Assembly (NCBI RefSeq): GCF_963678635.1
Contig: NC_087067.1
Coordinates: 44,771,629-44,835,628 of the forward strand
Direction of reading: 5' to 3'
DNA: 64,000 nucleotides
Source of the DNA: Symsagittifera roscoffensis
Lineage: Eukaryota > Xenacoelomorpha > Acoela > Convolutidae
The translations under genes and the position numbers were made by a program. Positions 34,430-45,558 of the stretch are shown one piece after another; the stretch's first letter is position 1, and each line of letters starts with the position of its first letter. The notes beneath the pieces were generated by a model. The model did no database searches. It saw only the letters and a program-made list of their open reading frames with translations, and was not told the origin of the DNA.

Positions 34430-35290
34430 TTCACTTAACTAGGTCTTGATAGTTTTAAGTTTTTTTTTCCTGAAAGGTCTCAATATTTGTTCGCGGTTTT
34501 GATTTATAATTTGTTAAAATTCGTTTCATTTCCTTGGTTAAATGAAAAGATAACTCCACTATAACTCCGCTGTTCGATAACTCGACTATCGAACCTCAAA
34601 GTGAAAAGGTCACGAAAAACGTAAATGATCTCTGGTTTCAAAAATGGACTTTGATTTAAGCGGAATAAAAAATAATAATATTGATCGTGTTTTCTAAATT
34701 GGATAACTTAAGGAAAAAAGAGCCAATTATAAGCATATTCGAAAAAATTGTCAATCATCTTTTTGGTTTCCTTGTTCTTTTGTATTTTGCCAATTGTCTG
34801 TTGGCTTAGTTTTACCATTGTACCGCTTATGTACAGTTTACCTTTTTAGCACAAGGTTTAACGCTTACCGTAAGGGTTAACGCTTAAGTAAGGTTTAACG
34901 CTCATCTTATATCGCACATGTAAGGTTCGTCATTAATTTGTAGGTGGAATATGTAAGATTTTGTAATGCGATATTTTTTATGTCGAATATCAGCTTTCAA
35001 CCCTATCAAAACATGTCTGCGACCCTCTATTTCTTTTTACTCTTTTTCGCAGGGGTAACTTTGTTCGAAAGCTTACTCTATAGTTTTTGAGTAGCTTGCT
35101 GTAATCGTCGTATCCTTTTTGGTAAGATTTTGAAATCATCAGTTTGTCAAAAAAGTGACGATCATTAGTTTTTCTTGAAATTCGAATTTTTCTCTGAAGC
35201 TTTTTTCAGAAAAAAGTCAGTTTTTCAGTTTTGTTTCCTTGCATTCATCGACTGTTTTCCAACTGTCTGTTGGCTATGTATTTTTATATA
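34430..35290. repeat. Family R fragments in Golgi intron 3
   Basis: TTAACTAGGTCTTGATAG, CACTATCGAACCTC-like text (34575), ACGTAAATGATCTCTGG, and near 35250 ATCGACTGTTTTCCAACTGT followed by CTGTTGGCTATGTA. A GTAAGGTTTAACGCT motif is repeated about three times at 34850-34925. Confidence 0.45.
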
Positions 35291-36480
35291 CCAGTTTGGT
35301 TTGAACTTCTGAACTTCTGTGCTTCTTGCACAGCAACAGGCTATCCTTGTTAACGTATATGTTAAATTGTATTTTGGCTTGTCGGCATGAAAGTTGTTTT
35401 AGAACTGAATTACGCTTGCGGGACGGCAAAGTTCGTATGTTCGATTCTGACCAGGAACTGTTTTTCTTCAAAGTGGAAACGTTCCTTTCCAAAAATTGTC
35501 GGCCTGTAGCTTGTCTGCTTGCGAAATTTTCAATCTGATTTTTTGTGCGCAACTTTCAATGTAGATGCTTTTAGTGTTTTGAATTACTCGGTCAATTTTT
35601 AATTTTACATGTCTTGACTTCGTATATTTTGCTGTTTTCGTTTTTTTCCGCTTAAAAACTATATTCGGCTTATATTTTATTGTCGTAGTGACCTAATGTG
35701 GAGTAATTTAAAGGGAAGCATAAGTTTTATGCTTCATTCTGGATTGCACAAACTGATAAAATTCTTAGGATATAGTTTACAGTTCAAATTTTTTCATGAC
35801 AATAATTATATTTTCGGTTCTAGGGTAAATTCTACGGGAAGTTTCGTCGGCTGAGTTGCCACTTGTAAATGGTTCTTTGATTTTTCATTATATGCGGTCG
35901 ATTTTTATATAGGTTGTGGTTTTTTGAGTAAATTCTTATTTGGACTAAGGGTTTCTTTTCCTGTCTGCTAGATTGCACTGCTATTTTATGTTGTATCGCA
36001 AGTTTTTGCGAAGCTCCTCTTCGCCTCTCTGTATGATAATTGTTTTTGACAGTAAAGCCATCGAGTAACGTTCTTATGAGAATAGTTCATTGAGGCAAAA
36101 ATACTCCATTTTACGAAAGGAAAACTAGTTTTGGAAGCTTCATTTAGCGATGCTTGCGTAATTAAAGATTTCTAAAAAAATATGTCAGTATTTTCTCAAT
36201 ATTTAATAATTTTTTCATTTTTGATTGTTATATTTTTTTGAAGAAAACCGTTGGCGATAATGCCTTTTTTACGAATTTTCTACGCGTTTGTATAGTTATC
36301 TCATCACACCACGCACATAGAACGACACTATTTTGAAGAAGAAAAACTAAAACTTTTTTTGTTTGTTATGAATGTCGTTCGGTGCTACTGGCAGAGCAAC
36401 CGCCTTTCTTGTTTCAATTCACGTTTGTGTAGTAAAAAATTAGAATTAAAAGATGATTCAGAATTATTTTTACCTTTTTA
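35291..36480. other. Golgi intron 3, repeat debris
   Basis: SINE tail pieces at 35400-35570 and 35985-36035 (TCGCAAGTTTTTGCGAAGCT). No gene seen. Confidence 0.4.
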
Positions 36481-36483
36481 CAC

Positions 36484-36760
36484 CAGCAAAGTTTGTGTGA
36501 TAGTATGAACTTTCTTTTTTTCCAACCTAAGTCGCAACTATTGTTGCGACGCAAATATTGTTTCGACAAAATGTGTTCATTTTGAACGTGTTCAATTTGA
36601 TCAATAACCAGCTATTAAGTACATCTAAGGATACTAACACTGACTATTATTTTACAAATAGCACTTCAGCTTCAAGATATGCATCTGTAGCGTAGAGGTA
36701 GGGAAGGGGACTCGCAACAAAATAAGAGGGTTCGAACATGGGCTGGGTCAGATGTTTTTA
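36484..36760 (+). mobile_element. SINE-like element, core of uncertain anticodon
   Basis: The 5' module core CCAACCTAAGTCGCAACTA is followed at 36681-36748 by a tRNA-like segment with TAGCGTAGAGGTAGGGAAGG and B-box GGGTTCGAACATGGG. Confidence 0.55.
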
Positions 36761-37229
36761 ATGAACTTTCTCTTTTACTAATTTAAATGCGTCAGCTCTA
36801 TAAATTGAGGTATGTTAGTTGGCAATTTTTTTTGTAAACTGACTGATTCTGCTAATGCGTCATAATTGGCTTGCGTCTTTAAAAATTTATGTAGGCTCGT
36901 AATTGGCGTGCGTCACTTAAGAAATTTTGTAGACTCAAAGTTTTGCTTATTCAGTGTTTACCAGTAGTGCTATCGGTCATATTTTTGCTTGTGTATGCGA
37001 AGTGCAACTTTGCCCCTGTGTTAAATGATATCAAGAGACAGAATTTCAATGTCTTTGTTTTGCATCTCTTGCATGTGGTAGGTAAATGATTCGAAAACAA
37101 AACTGGTAGAGTTCTACTTAATGACAAGGTAATCAAAATGCTGTGTCATTTAGCATGCCACCGTTTTGCCCTCAAAATTTTTTTCTGAAAATGTGTCGCT
37201 TTGAAAAATTTTATAGCTTGAAAATTTTT

Positions 37230-37480
37230 AAAAAATTTTGTAGCTTGAACATTTTTTATGGCGACATCGATTTCGTCTTAATGAGGGTCGACCGAAGTTT
37301 TTTTTTGCTGGGTCGTTGATGCAATTCGATCTTTGATTCTCAAACCTTAGTTGCCGGTCGATTATTGATTCTCAATGCGTGTTAAGGCTGTTTATGAACA
37401 TCGTCCAAGGTACAGGTATGAAATTTTTGTAGATATGTGTTTTTGGACTTAATTCTAGTAAGTCTTTCCGTTTAATTTAA
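37230..37480 (+). repeat. Direct repeat pair D, copy 1
   Basis: TTTTGTAGCTTGAACATTTT, GAGGGTCGACC, TAGTTGCC, TTGATTCTCAATGC and TTATGAACATCGTCC are matched with changes at 38500-38720. Confidence 0.55.
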
Positions 37481-37891
37481 AAAACTTCCTTTTTTCTTCA
37501 ATATCTTGTAAAGCAAATTTTTAATTGTAAAGCTGTTAACAAATTTATCGGACAACGTCTTAAATTTTCGAAACAATTCTGACCCTCCAGCTGAATTTTA
37601 TTAGAACTATTTTTTTGAAGTTTGCGTTTGCCTTTTTGTCGGCGTTTTATGTGTTCTTATTTATTGAAAGTTTGCATGTGAGATCGCTGCTGAATGAAAA
37701 TTGTTTTGAAGATAACGGCTTGTTCTATTAAAAAACTGACCTCTGAAAAAGTGCAATCATTTTGGTCTGCTCTTTTGACAGTTCAAACACAATTTTGAAA
37801 TTTCGGTTGTATTTTCAACCATTTCACTGTCTCAAGGCCAGAATTTTTTCGGAAAATTAAGACGTTGCGTGATAGTTTGTTATAGAGAGTT

Positions 37892-38411
37892 GCAAAAAGT
37901 TCGGACAGACAGACTTAATTAAAAAGAGCAACTGTCTAGACATCAACGGAAGTTAAAACTGAAATAAACTTAACATCGAAAGTTCATAAAGCAGAGTTTT
38001 GCTCGAAAATTATAACCACGGCGGGCAATTGCATCCGAAGCGTCGAATAGTAAACCTTGAAACAGGAAAATTACTGCTCAGGGTGGCTATCGTTTTTCTG
38101 CGATTAGTTTCCAAATTTTGATTTGATCATCTTCACTGCCGTTTGTTTTTTTTTGGTGCGGCCTAATCTGTTTTTTTTCTGTGTTTTGTTTTTTAACTAA
38201 CTTTGCGAACTGTTTAATAGTAAAATCTGGATGTTCATTGCAGTATTTAAAAATAGGGCTAGCATAATCTTCGGATATCCGACAATCTCGCATTTTGAAT
38301 TTGGCCTGACAAAAAATTCAAGGTTGTTCGCATTCAGGTTTTGCATGCAAAAAAACTTCAAAAAGCACTGATTGCTCATTTTAATTAATTCTGTCTGTCC
38401 GAACTTTTTGC
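37892..38411. mobile_element. TIR element of 520 bp in Golgi intron 3
   Basis: Terminal inverted repeats of about 38 bp: GCAAAAAGTTCGGACAGACA at 37892 and its complement ending at 38411, continuing through AGACTTAATTAAAA/TTTTAATTAATTCT. A short minus-strand frame at 38087-38293 (HPDFTIKQFAKLVKKQ) could be a remnant of a DNA-binding domain, but this is weak. No target duplication was found. Confidence 0.65.
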
Positions 38412-38499
38412 TAATTATAAAAGCTATCTCGCAAGTCAATTAATGTTGCACAGTTTCAAGGGCGATTTGGTGTTGATGCTTTCGCGCGTTTCGGGTCGA

Positions 38500-38720
38500 A
38501 AATAAATTTTTTTAAAAAAATGTAGCTTTAATATTTTTATCTCTACAGTTTCGGTTCCAGATTAACGAGGGGTCGACCCTGGTGTTTTAGCCGTAGTTGC
38601 CACTCCGTCATTGATTCCAATGCTTTTTAAGGCTCGTTATGATCATCGTCGGAGACAGAGCTATGAATTTTTTTAAAATAGTTTTTCGTTTTTTTTTTTC
38701 AGCTTAACTTTCTGAAAAGA
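38500..38720 (+). repeat. Direct repeat pair D, copy 2
   Basis: Matches 37230-37480. The two copies flank the 520-bp TIR element. Confidence 0.55.
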
Positions 38721-39237
38721 AGGCTTCCCTCTTTTTTTTTCAATTTTTTCTAATGCAAGGTTGTATCGCAAGTGTCTTGAAAGTTTTTTGAGTATCAGAG
38801 AGCTTCGACGTGATATATTTTTTCTTCAAAAATTGAACGTTTCGAAAAAAAATCTATCAGTTTTTCTTGGTTTCAGTTGATTCATTGAAACCTTTCCAAC
38901 TTTATGTCGGATATTTTTATGATGGTTTTAGGCATTTTAAGTGCGGTGAGTCTTATTTCTGTGAAACAAGTCAAAACGGCTGTCATCCTCCAAGACATCC
39001 GCTAAATTAAATTGAGTGTAATCAAGCTGGGGAGGCATTTATCTTATATCCGCTAAGCGACATAATCGATAAAACTTGAGTATGTCTCGCGAAAGTTATG
39101 CTAATTTTGTCCGACACCGTTATAAATTGAAGCTTCATTCCTTGCGCGCAGAATAGCATTTGCTGGTTTTTGATTTTTTCCTGGTTTTAGGCTTCGAATT
39201 AAATTGAATTGGTTTCTTACTTTTTATGGCGTTTAAG

Positions 39238-39470
39238 GCGGCGACCGAATGATGGAGGTAAACGCCGAAAACCGAAGACAGGATTATGAGAAAAAACCCG
39301 AAGGCGAAGTTCAGTTTGACGATCCCTTAGAAGACACGAATGAAGAGCATGGTGAGGAAGAACGACAAGAAATGCCGAACGCCGCCGACAACGCTCTCGG
39401 AGATGACTTCAACGACGAAAATGCAAGAGAAAATCAAAACATTCCTGACTTCGAGCAGAATAAGAAGTAA
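39238..39470 (+). CDS. GOLM1/GOLIM4-like protein, exon 4 (C terminus)
   Basis: Acceptor GCGTTTAAG (AG at 39236-39237), phase 1 restored. It encodes 77 further residues of acidic tail, including PLEDTNEEHGEEERQE and ending NIPDFEQNKK, with TAA at 39468-39470. The end is like GOLM1, whose acidic lumenal tail also finishes with short charged segments. A poly(A) signal starts 2 nt after the stop. Confidence 0.8.
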
Positions 39471-39471
39471 A

Positions 39472-39477
39472 AATAAA
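39472..39477 (+). terminator. Poly(A) signal of the Golgi gene
   Basis: AATAAA directly after the stop codon. A 3'UTR of only about 20-30 nt would follow if it is used. Confidence 0.55.
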
Positions 39478-39479
39478 TC

Positions 39480-40314
39480 AACTAAAAAAGATTATATAGA
39501 CTAAATGTTGCCTTAAGCAGAGTTTTAAGATTTAAAAAGTTAGACGAGTTGTTTCTGTGAAGTCTAGTTTTCTCAAAGCGAAGCTGTTATGACATGAGTT
39601 TGTAAACTGAATCACTGCAATGGTGTAGCGCATTTACCTCTGTTGTATACTATTTCAAGTACATATCATCTCTTTAAAGTTTACCTAGTTAATCAAAAAT
39701 GCCTTCTGGTTATATATAAGAAAAACCAAACCTAGGAAAAAAAACACCAAACCAGTATCTGGTTTTTCCTACCCAAGTCTTCAAATTCACTTTCATAGAT
39801 TTTCTAGATCAATTCGAAAAGTTAGAACAACGGCATTTTTGTGGGTTTTTGCCAATTAATTAAATTATGAGTTCTCCCTTTTATGTTTACTCAATTAAAT
39901 TGAAAACTTTGTATATTATCCTGCAATGATTATTTGAACTATACGCATTGTAAATTTGTGGATAAATTTACGACTTATGCAAGCTGTTTGAAGTGTCAGT
40001 GAACGTAGTGAAGACACGTACGATATAATGTCTTGTTGGTTGTTTGAGGAAAGTCTCGAAAGTTCAGGTTCAGTTTTGTTTTAAGGGGTTTGATTTTTAC
40101 TCTAAATTCTAATTTAATTGCTGGAAATAAGGAAGGGAAATTTCGATCTCGAATAATGAAGGTTGAAAAGGAATTAGTTTAGAATAAATGTTCTAATTTA
40201 ATTTGTTAATTTATTTTGGAAATTAAGAAATTATCTTAAAAAAGACATTGTGTCTGTATCATCGGGGCACAAACGTGTTATTTACACTTGCGAACTTTAT
40301 TGAGGTAGTGTTAT
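39480..40314. other. Downstream of the Golgi gene
   Basis: A family R start lies at about 40000 (GTGAACGTAGTGAAGACACG). No gene recognised. Confidence 0.4.
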
Positions 40315-40930
40315 AGAACGACTATTCTTTTTTTCTAACCTAACCGCAAATATTGGTTTAACTTTTGGGGGCATTTTACGCCTTTTTGATAGCATGTGCT
40401 TTAACATTCGATTAGTAATACGTTAACACATTTGATGCATTTCTCATTGTTTAATTCAACAGATAAAAGCTATTTGCTTCAAATAGCAGTGCAAAAATAA
40501 AAACTCGATTCCAAAAATTTTCCTCTCAAAATATCTCAATATTATTGAAATGCTTAAATTATACATAATTTGGCGTTATGCTTTCGAATTCATTACATGC
40601 AAAGATAGCGTGGATGCCTTCAGCTTGTTATATATTTTATATTCCAAGCTATTACAAGCAAAATTGTGTCTATTTTTGGTGCCACTATTGCTGCATCCTA
40701 TTGGAAATCTATTAGCATATGTAGCTGCTTTATTGGTTACTAGTGTTTGTGGATTGTTAACAGTTCGTAGCCGAGCGGGCAGCGTGTGAGACTCGAAATC
40801 TCGAGATCGCAGGTTCAAATCCGATACGCAGCAAAATTTTACTTATTCGAAGCTTTTTTCAATTGATATATAAACTGCTTTTTTGTCGTGTTCTCGCAAG
40901 TAATTGCGAAGCGCAACTCCACCTCTGAGT
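40315..40930 (+). mobile_element. SINE with Ser(CGA)-like core
   Basis: Shortened 5' module (CTAACCTAACCGCAAATATT), then a body shared with 13650-14100. The tRNA-like core is at about 40763-40831: GTAGCCGAGCGGGCAGCGTG, GAGACTCGAAATCTCGAGAT and B-box AGGTTCAAATCC, close to tRNA-Ser(CGA). The 3' module TTTGTCGTGTTCTCGCAAGT is the same as in the Met-type SINEs. Confidence 0.75.
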
Positions 40931-40931
40931 A

Positions 40932-42060
40932 AAAATTTGGATAAACTCTATACGAGTCTTTATATTGATCAGAAATTCTTCATTTGTTCAAATTGAATTA
41001 TTAGTTTTGGTTGAATTGATTCATTGCATTGAGATTTCTCTCAATAATCGGACTATTTTTTCGTTCAATGGGTTTTTGTTTTAAACCAATTCTTATTTAG
41101 GACGTTTGTTTTTGGTAAAAAACTGGTTTTGAGTTCAGTCTGGTGATAGTTGCTGGAGTACATGAAATTAATTCAAAATTGGACTCTTTTTCCTTTCCCC
41201 CCACCTCACACGAGCTTCAATATACTAGTGTAACGAGTGGTTTGTTGAGTATGAAGACCAAATATGTTTTTCGTGACCTTATCAGACTGTATGTAAATTT
41301 TCATAACAATCGGACAATGTGGTCAACAAATTTACATATAAAAACTTACAGGCGGGGGGAAAGGAAAAAGAGCCCAAAATTGCTATTAAATTGGTTTTAC
41401 TGACTTATCCTAGTATCCACAGTTCCTAAAATTATTGCAGCTCGTTAACGTTTGCATCTGGTTCGTTAATACCCTAGGGTTCGATTTTTGGAGGGTTTGA
41501 TTACAATTGTCACTTTTTTAAAGTCACCTACTTGACTTTTTTTATACATGCTGTCTGAGAAGTATCTAAATAAGATCAGCTGAATCCTGAGTAATTTCGG
41601 AAAATTCTTCCGAAAAAAAAATCAATATAAAAACGCAATTGGATTGCAAATTTTTGAGATTTCATGAGATTGTGCTATATAGAATTTATTTTCTAATTAA
41701 GACAATTATTCCACAGTTTTGCAATTTTTATGCTTCATACCGAGTAAACTGGGTTATTACACAAGAGCAGCTAAATTTCATTATGATATCCATTTTTTTC
41801 CAACTTGAGTCGAAATAAACGTGGTCATCTATGTGATTGCATTTTTGCTTTAATATATCTGATTTACTTTTGCTGCATAGCATTATTACCCTTGCAATAA
41901 GCAAGGGTATTGCAACCGGGGACTGGCTTTTTTTTCTCGTGAATGGTCAATTTAGACATAGTAAATTTCAAGACATGCTTATGTTTTGAAAATTTAAATG
42001 AAAATAATTCCTCTAGGTAGTAAATAGGTGAAATACTTATGAGAAGTAATTATTTTTCAA
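40932..42060. other. Intergenic, nothing recognised
   Basis: A decayed SINE 5' module (TTTTTTCCAACTTGAGTCGA) occurs at about 41795. No gene seen. Confidence 0.35.
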
Positions 42061-43400
42061 ATGAATAAGTTTAAAAAATGTTGATTTTTTCCGATTCGTG
42101 GTTTTCGGCCTAGTTTCCGTCGGTTTATTTTCCTTTGTTTTTTGAATATCCTTTTTATCTGGTATTATTTTTTACCGAGCTAATTTGTAAAGCATGGATT
42201 TTGTTTTAATTGTGTTTTATATAATAATAGAAAGTTCTGTATTTTGTCATTTTTACCATGTCTGATTTTGAATATTTTTTTTTTGATTTTTTGACTAAAT
42301 GATTTCGACTGATTTTGCATCGGTTTTGTCCAATTTTTATTTGTAACTTCGACGGCAAAAATTCTTATCGAAAAAGCAGGTAGTATGAAAATGTATGTGA
42401 TTGCTATTTTTTTTTTACTTTTGAGACGCGTTCGAAATTTTCTCACATTTCAACGAAAAATTTTGTTCAGTAGAAAACTACTTAATCGAAATTCAAAAAA
42501 GCTTATCAATGAAAGAGCGCCTACTCCTCTCTGTGCAAAATCCCGTTGTCTATTTGTTCTTTACCTTACTGTCTACAGCCTCCGAAAAAGTCTGTGGGTG
42601 AATGTTCGACCCATATTTTTGGATATTTTTCGTTTTCTCGAAAAAATTTCTCCCAAATTTAAGAATTTGATTTTAATGGACAAAGACCGTTATGGAAAGC
42701 TCAATTGTATAGCGGCTATAACCAAGTTTTTTTACAAAAAAAGTTAGGGCTACCGGAAAAGTCAATAATTGCTTTTTTAACCGTTTTTTGAAACTCAATG
42801 ACTTTTTTTCGAAAAAGAAAATCTCAAGTAATTTTGCGTTCAATCAAAACAACAATGTGTGTGTATTTCTCGAGAGGCCACGCTTATATATTTTAAGAAG
42901 GTTTGATTCGCGGAACAGTCAATCTTTTTTTAATTTTTCGACCCTTGTTTGGAAACCTTTTGCTTTTCTCGAAAACTACACTGTCAATTTTTAGGTTAAG
43001 TTTGCAGGTTTAACCGAGAGACCCGGTTAATTTTTCATGTTTAAGCAGCCACGATTTTCTCATTTTAGAAAAAAGTGATAGGTTTCAGAAAATCAAATTT
43101 TTGAACTTTTGACAGTTTTTTTTGTTTTTAGAAGGTTTTTGATTTTCATAGAAACTATCTTATCAAAATTGAGATGAAGAAATCAATCGAAAGAACCGGT
43201 TGAGAAAAATTTTCCGGCAGAAGCGGCGATTTCTCATTTTTGTGAGGAAACGTTTATAAATTTGGGGAGATAGCAATTTCTTTAAAAATTTTCACTAAAT
43301 TCCTTTATTTTAGTAGAGAAGCAATTAAAGTTTCGGACAAAGTCCAATTTTTGAAATTACCCATTTCATCAAGCATAAGTAAAGCAGATTCCAAAATTAT
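42061..43400. repeat. Composite repeat ending in tandem array A, second copy
   Basis: 42070-42400 matches 18075-18310 (GATTCGTGGTTTTCGGCCTA, AAAGTTCTGTATTTTGTC, TTGACTAAATGATTTCGACT). Array A units follow from about 42590 (GAAAAAATTTCTCCCAAATT, GCGGCTATAACC, GTTAGGGCTACCGGAAAAGT). The block is shorter than its relative at 18051-20060. Confidence 0.65.
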
Positions 43401-44084
43401 CAAACATCTACCTCCAAGTTTTATTGGGCCCCTTCTTTCTTGTATTGCGTATTTGGTTTTTCTAGTTTTTTCTCAACGTAATTATTTTTTCGACTCATCA
43501 TTTTTTTAATTGTTTATGTTGTATTGCAAGTGTTTTTTGTATTTGGTTTATTGGAAACGAATAAGATTTGATGTTTTAAATGAAAAATAGATGAACGTAT
43601 ATGTATCGATGATTATTTTGTTGAACTTTTAATATACTCTTACTACAGAAGCGCACCCATACTATCGTCTGTCTAATTACTTTGTTGGGCTTAGTTCCCA
43701 ACGATTGATTCTTTTCAAAAGTTCAGCTTTTTGTTTCGTTACTATATTTTTTTCTAAAGCGCCAGCCTTGGATTTAATTTAGTTTAAAAAATTTTTAAGG
43801 AGTTTTTTTGTTTTCCATTTTTACAAAAACTTTAAAAAATCAAAAACAAATTTGTTTGAGTTAATTGGATTTTTTAAGATTGTTTTAAGATTATTTTAAT
43901 TAACTGTTTTGGAATGTTTGGAAAAAAGGAACATTTTTTCCTTTGTTATAAAAAAGCAGACTACGTAATCAACATTCCTCGGCCTATATTTGCTTCTAAT
44001 TGTAATTTTTTCATGAATATTTTCTTCTATCTTAGTAAGATTTTTTTTGTTTATTGAAAAAGCTCTGAATACGTTTTTGGGATC
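43401..44084. other. Intergenic, nothing recognised
   Basis: T-rich sequence without a coding signal. Confidence 0.35.
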
Positions 44085-44263
44085 AAGTTAACATCCTCCC
44101 CCCAAATAGACCAAGTTAAGATCCTCCACCCCATTGTCCATTTTAATTTAAATCTACTTAGCGCTGCATGTAAAATGTTCTATTCTGATTGGCTGAAAAT
44201 TCGAGCTCAGAACTAAGTTAACATCCTCCCCCCTAAATGGATTTGGGGGGAGGATGCTAACTT
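44085..44263. mobile_element. Small foldback element with C-rich TIRs
   Basis: AAGTTAACATCCTCCCCCCA at 44085, an extra copy of it at 44215, and its complement GGGGGGAGGATGCTAACTT ending at 44263. The right part alone forms a 23-bp stem with a 2-nt spacer. The interior has ATTCTGATTGGCTGAAA, also found at 55129. Confidence 0.6.
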
Positions 44264-44559
44264 TGTCCCGTTTTTGAATCTTTTTTCTAAACGAATCTGA
44301 ATTTCATGTTTCGTGGATTTAGGTGCATTTTTTGGCTAAGTTGCAAAGATTTTCAATCTCAAAAAATATATATAATTCTTAGACGAGTGTTGTTTTTGTA
44401 GAGTTTCAACTAGTCTTTTACTGAAATTTAATGACTGATTTACCGCCAAATTGAGTGAAGCTGCATTACACTCGGTAAGCATACAATTTTGATGATATGA
44501 ACAATACAATTTAAGTATGAACAAAATTTGTGAGCGGCTTATTTAGAAGAAAATCTGAA

Positions 44560-45000
44560 TGTATCAAGAAAGAACCACTAACTTACAGGCAAGTTTTGTT
44601 TTACTCTAAAAAAGCAACATTTTTATTCATAAAAATCTATGGCTTAAAAGGCTGATGTCTAAAGCTGTCGTTTGAGCTTAAATACTCGCTCTAGATCTAA
44701 ATTAGTTAAGTATCACTTTTGAGCAGCTAAAGTTATTGTATTTTTGTAATATCTTTTAATCAGTTATCAACAAAAGAACGTATGAAGAAAGGACCACTAA
44801 GTTACAGGCAAGCTCCGTTTTACTCTATAACACAGCAACATTATTAGTCATTAGAATCTATAGCTTAAAGACTGGATCTCTGAAGCTGTCGCTTGAGCTT
44901 AAAATACTCGCTCGAGATCTAAATTAGTTAAGTATCACTATTTGGGCAGCTAAAATTATTGTATTTTTGTAATAACTTTTAATGAGTTATTAACAACAAA
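44560..45000 (+). repeat. Two tandem 220-bp units
   Basis: Units 44560-44779 and 44780-45000 share ACTTACAGGCAAG (with one change), GTCGTTTGAGCTTAAATACT, GATCTAAATTAGTTAAGTAT and TTATTGTATTTTTGTAAT. They differ by roughly a tenth of positions. Confidence 0.8.
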
Positions 45001-45087
45001 AATTGTGATTTATTTTATAAGTTTGGGAGCTAGTTATGGGAACTAGTTATTCAATTTAGAGATAAGTACTCGGCCTAATTACAATTA

Positions 45088-45550
45088 GGTACTACTATGA
45101 TAGAGTGGTCACCCGAAAAAGCAACTATGATAGACAGGTCCCGCATGCATTTCGCATGTTATAATTTTGAAAACTAGTTTGCTTATAAGTTATTCATTTC
45201 AAAAATCTGGCAAAAGATGTTGAGTCAGAAACCTTTCAGATTAAAAATTGTGATTACTATAATTTTTATATCAAGAAATATGCTCGCTTGAGCTTATTTT
45301 ACAGTTTAACAACCATAATTGGATTGACTTATTTGTCATCAAAATTCGATTTTGTCAATTTTTTTGAATTTTCCACCGTATTATGTTGATGGGGAGGTTT
45401 TACGAAACAAAGAAACTTAAAATTTGTTTGAAAATATACAGCAAAATTTTTCTGAATGGCGAGATCATAATTTTAAACATTTCAGAGCCCTGTGTCTTTT
45501 TCGCAAGGGACCTGGTTATTTTCAAGGGATCACTCTATCATAGTAGTACC
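45088..45550 (+). mobile_element. 8-bp-TSD MITE, copy 1
   Basis: 463 bp with TIRs starting GGTACTACTATGATAGAGTG and ending with the complement. The flanks are identical 8-mers TACAATTA (45080-45087 and 45551-45558). The subterminal GAAAAAGCAACTATGATAGA and GTCCCGCATGCATTTCGCAT are shared with the inverted copy at 56280-56746. Non-coding interior. hAT or Merlin-type transposases give 8-bp duplications; the GG ends favour Merlin, but this is inference. Confidence 0.9.
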
Positions 45551-45558
45551 TACAATTA

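Noticed and set aside
35274-35552. A gene on either strand
   Set aside because: Overlaps SINE-tail debris. Frames on both strands are open by composition.
40763-40831. A functional tRNA-Ser gene
   Set aside because: No long variable arm or paired acceptor stem, and it lies inside a repeated SINE framework.
42385-42747. A plus-strand gene of 120 codons
   Set aside because: Falls inside the composite repeat related to 18051-20060, and the frame is not kept in that relative.
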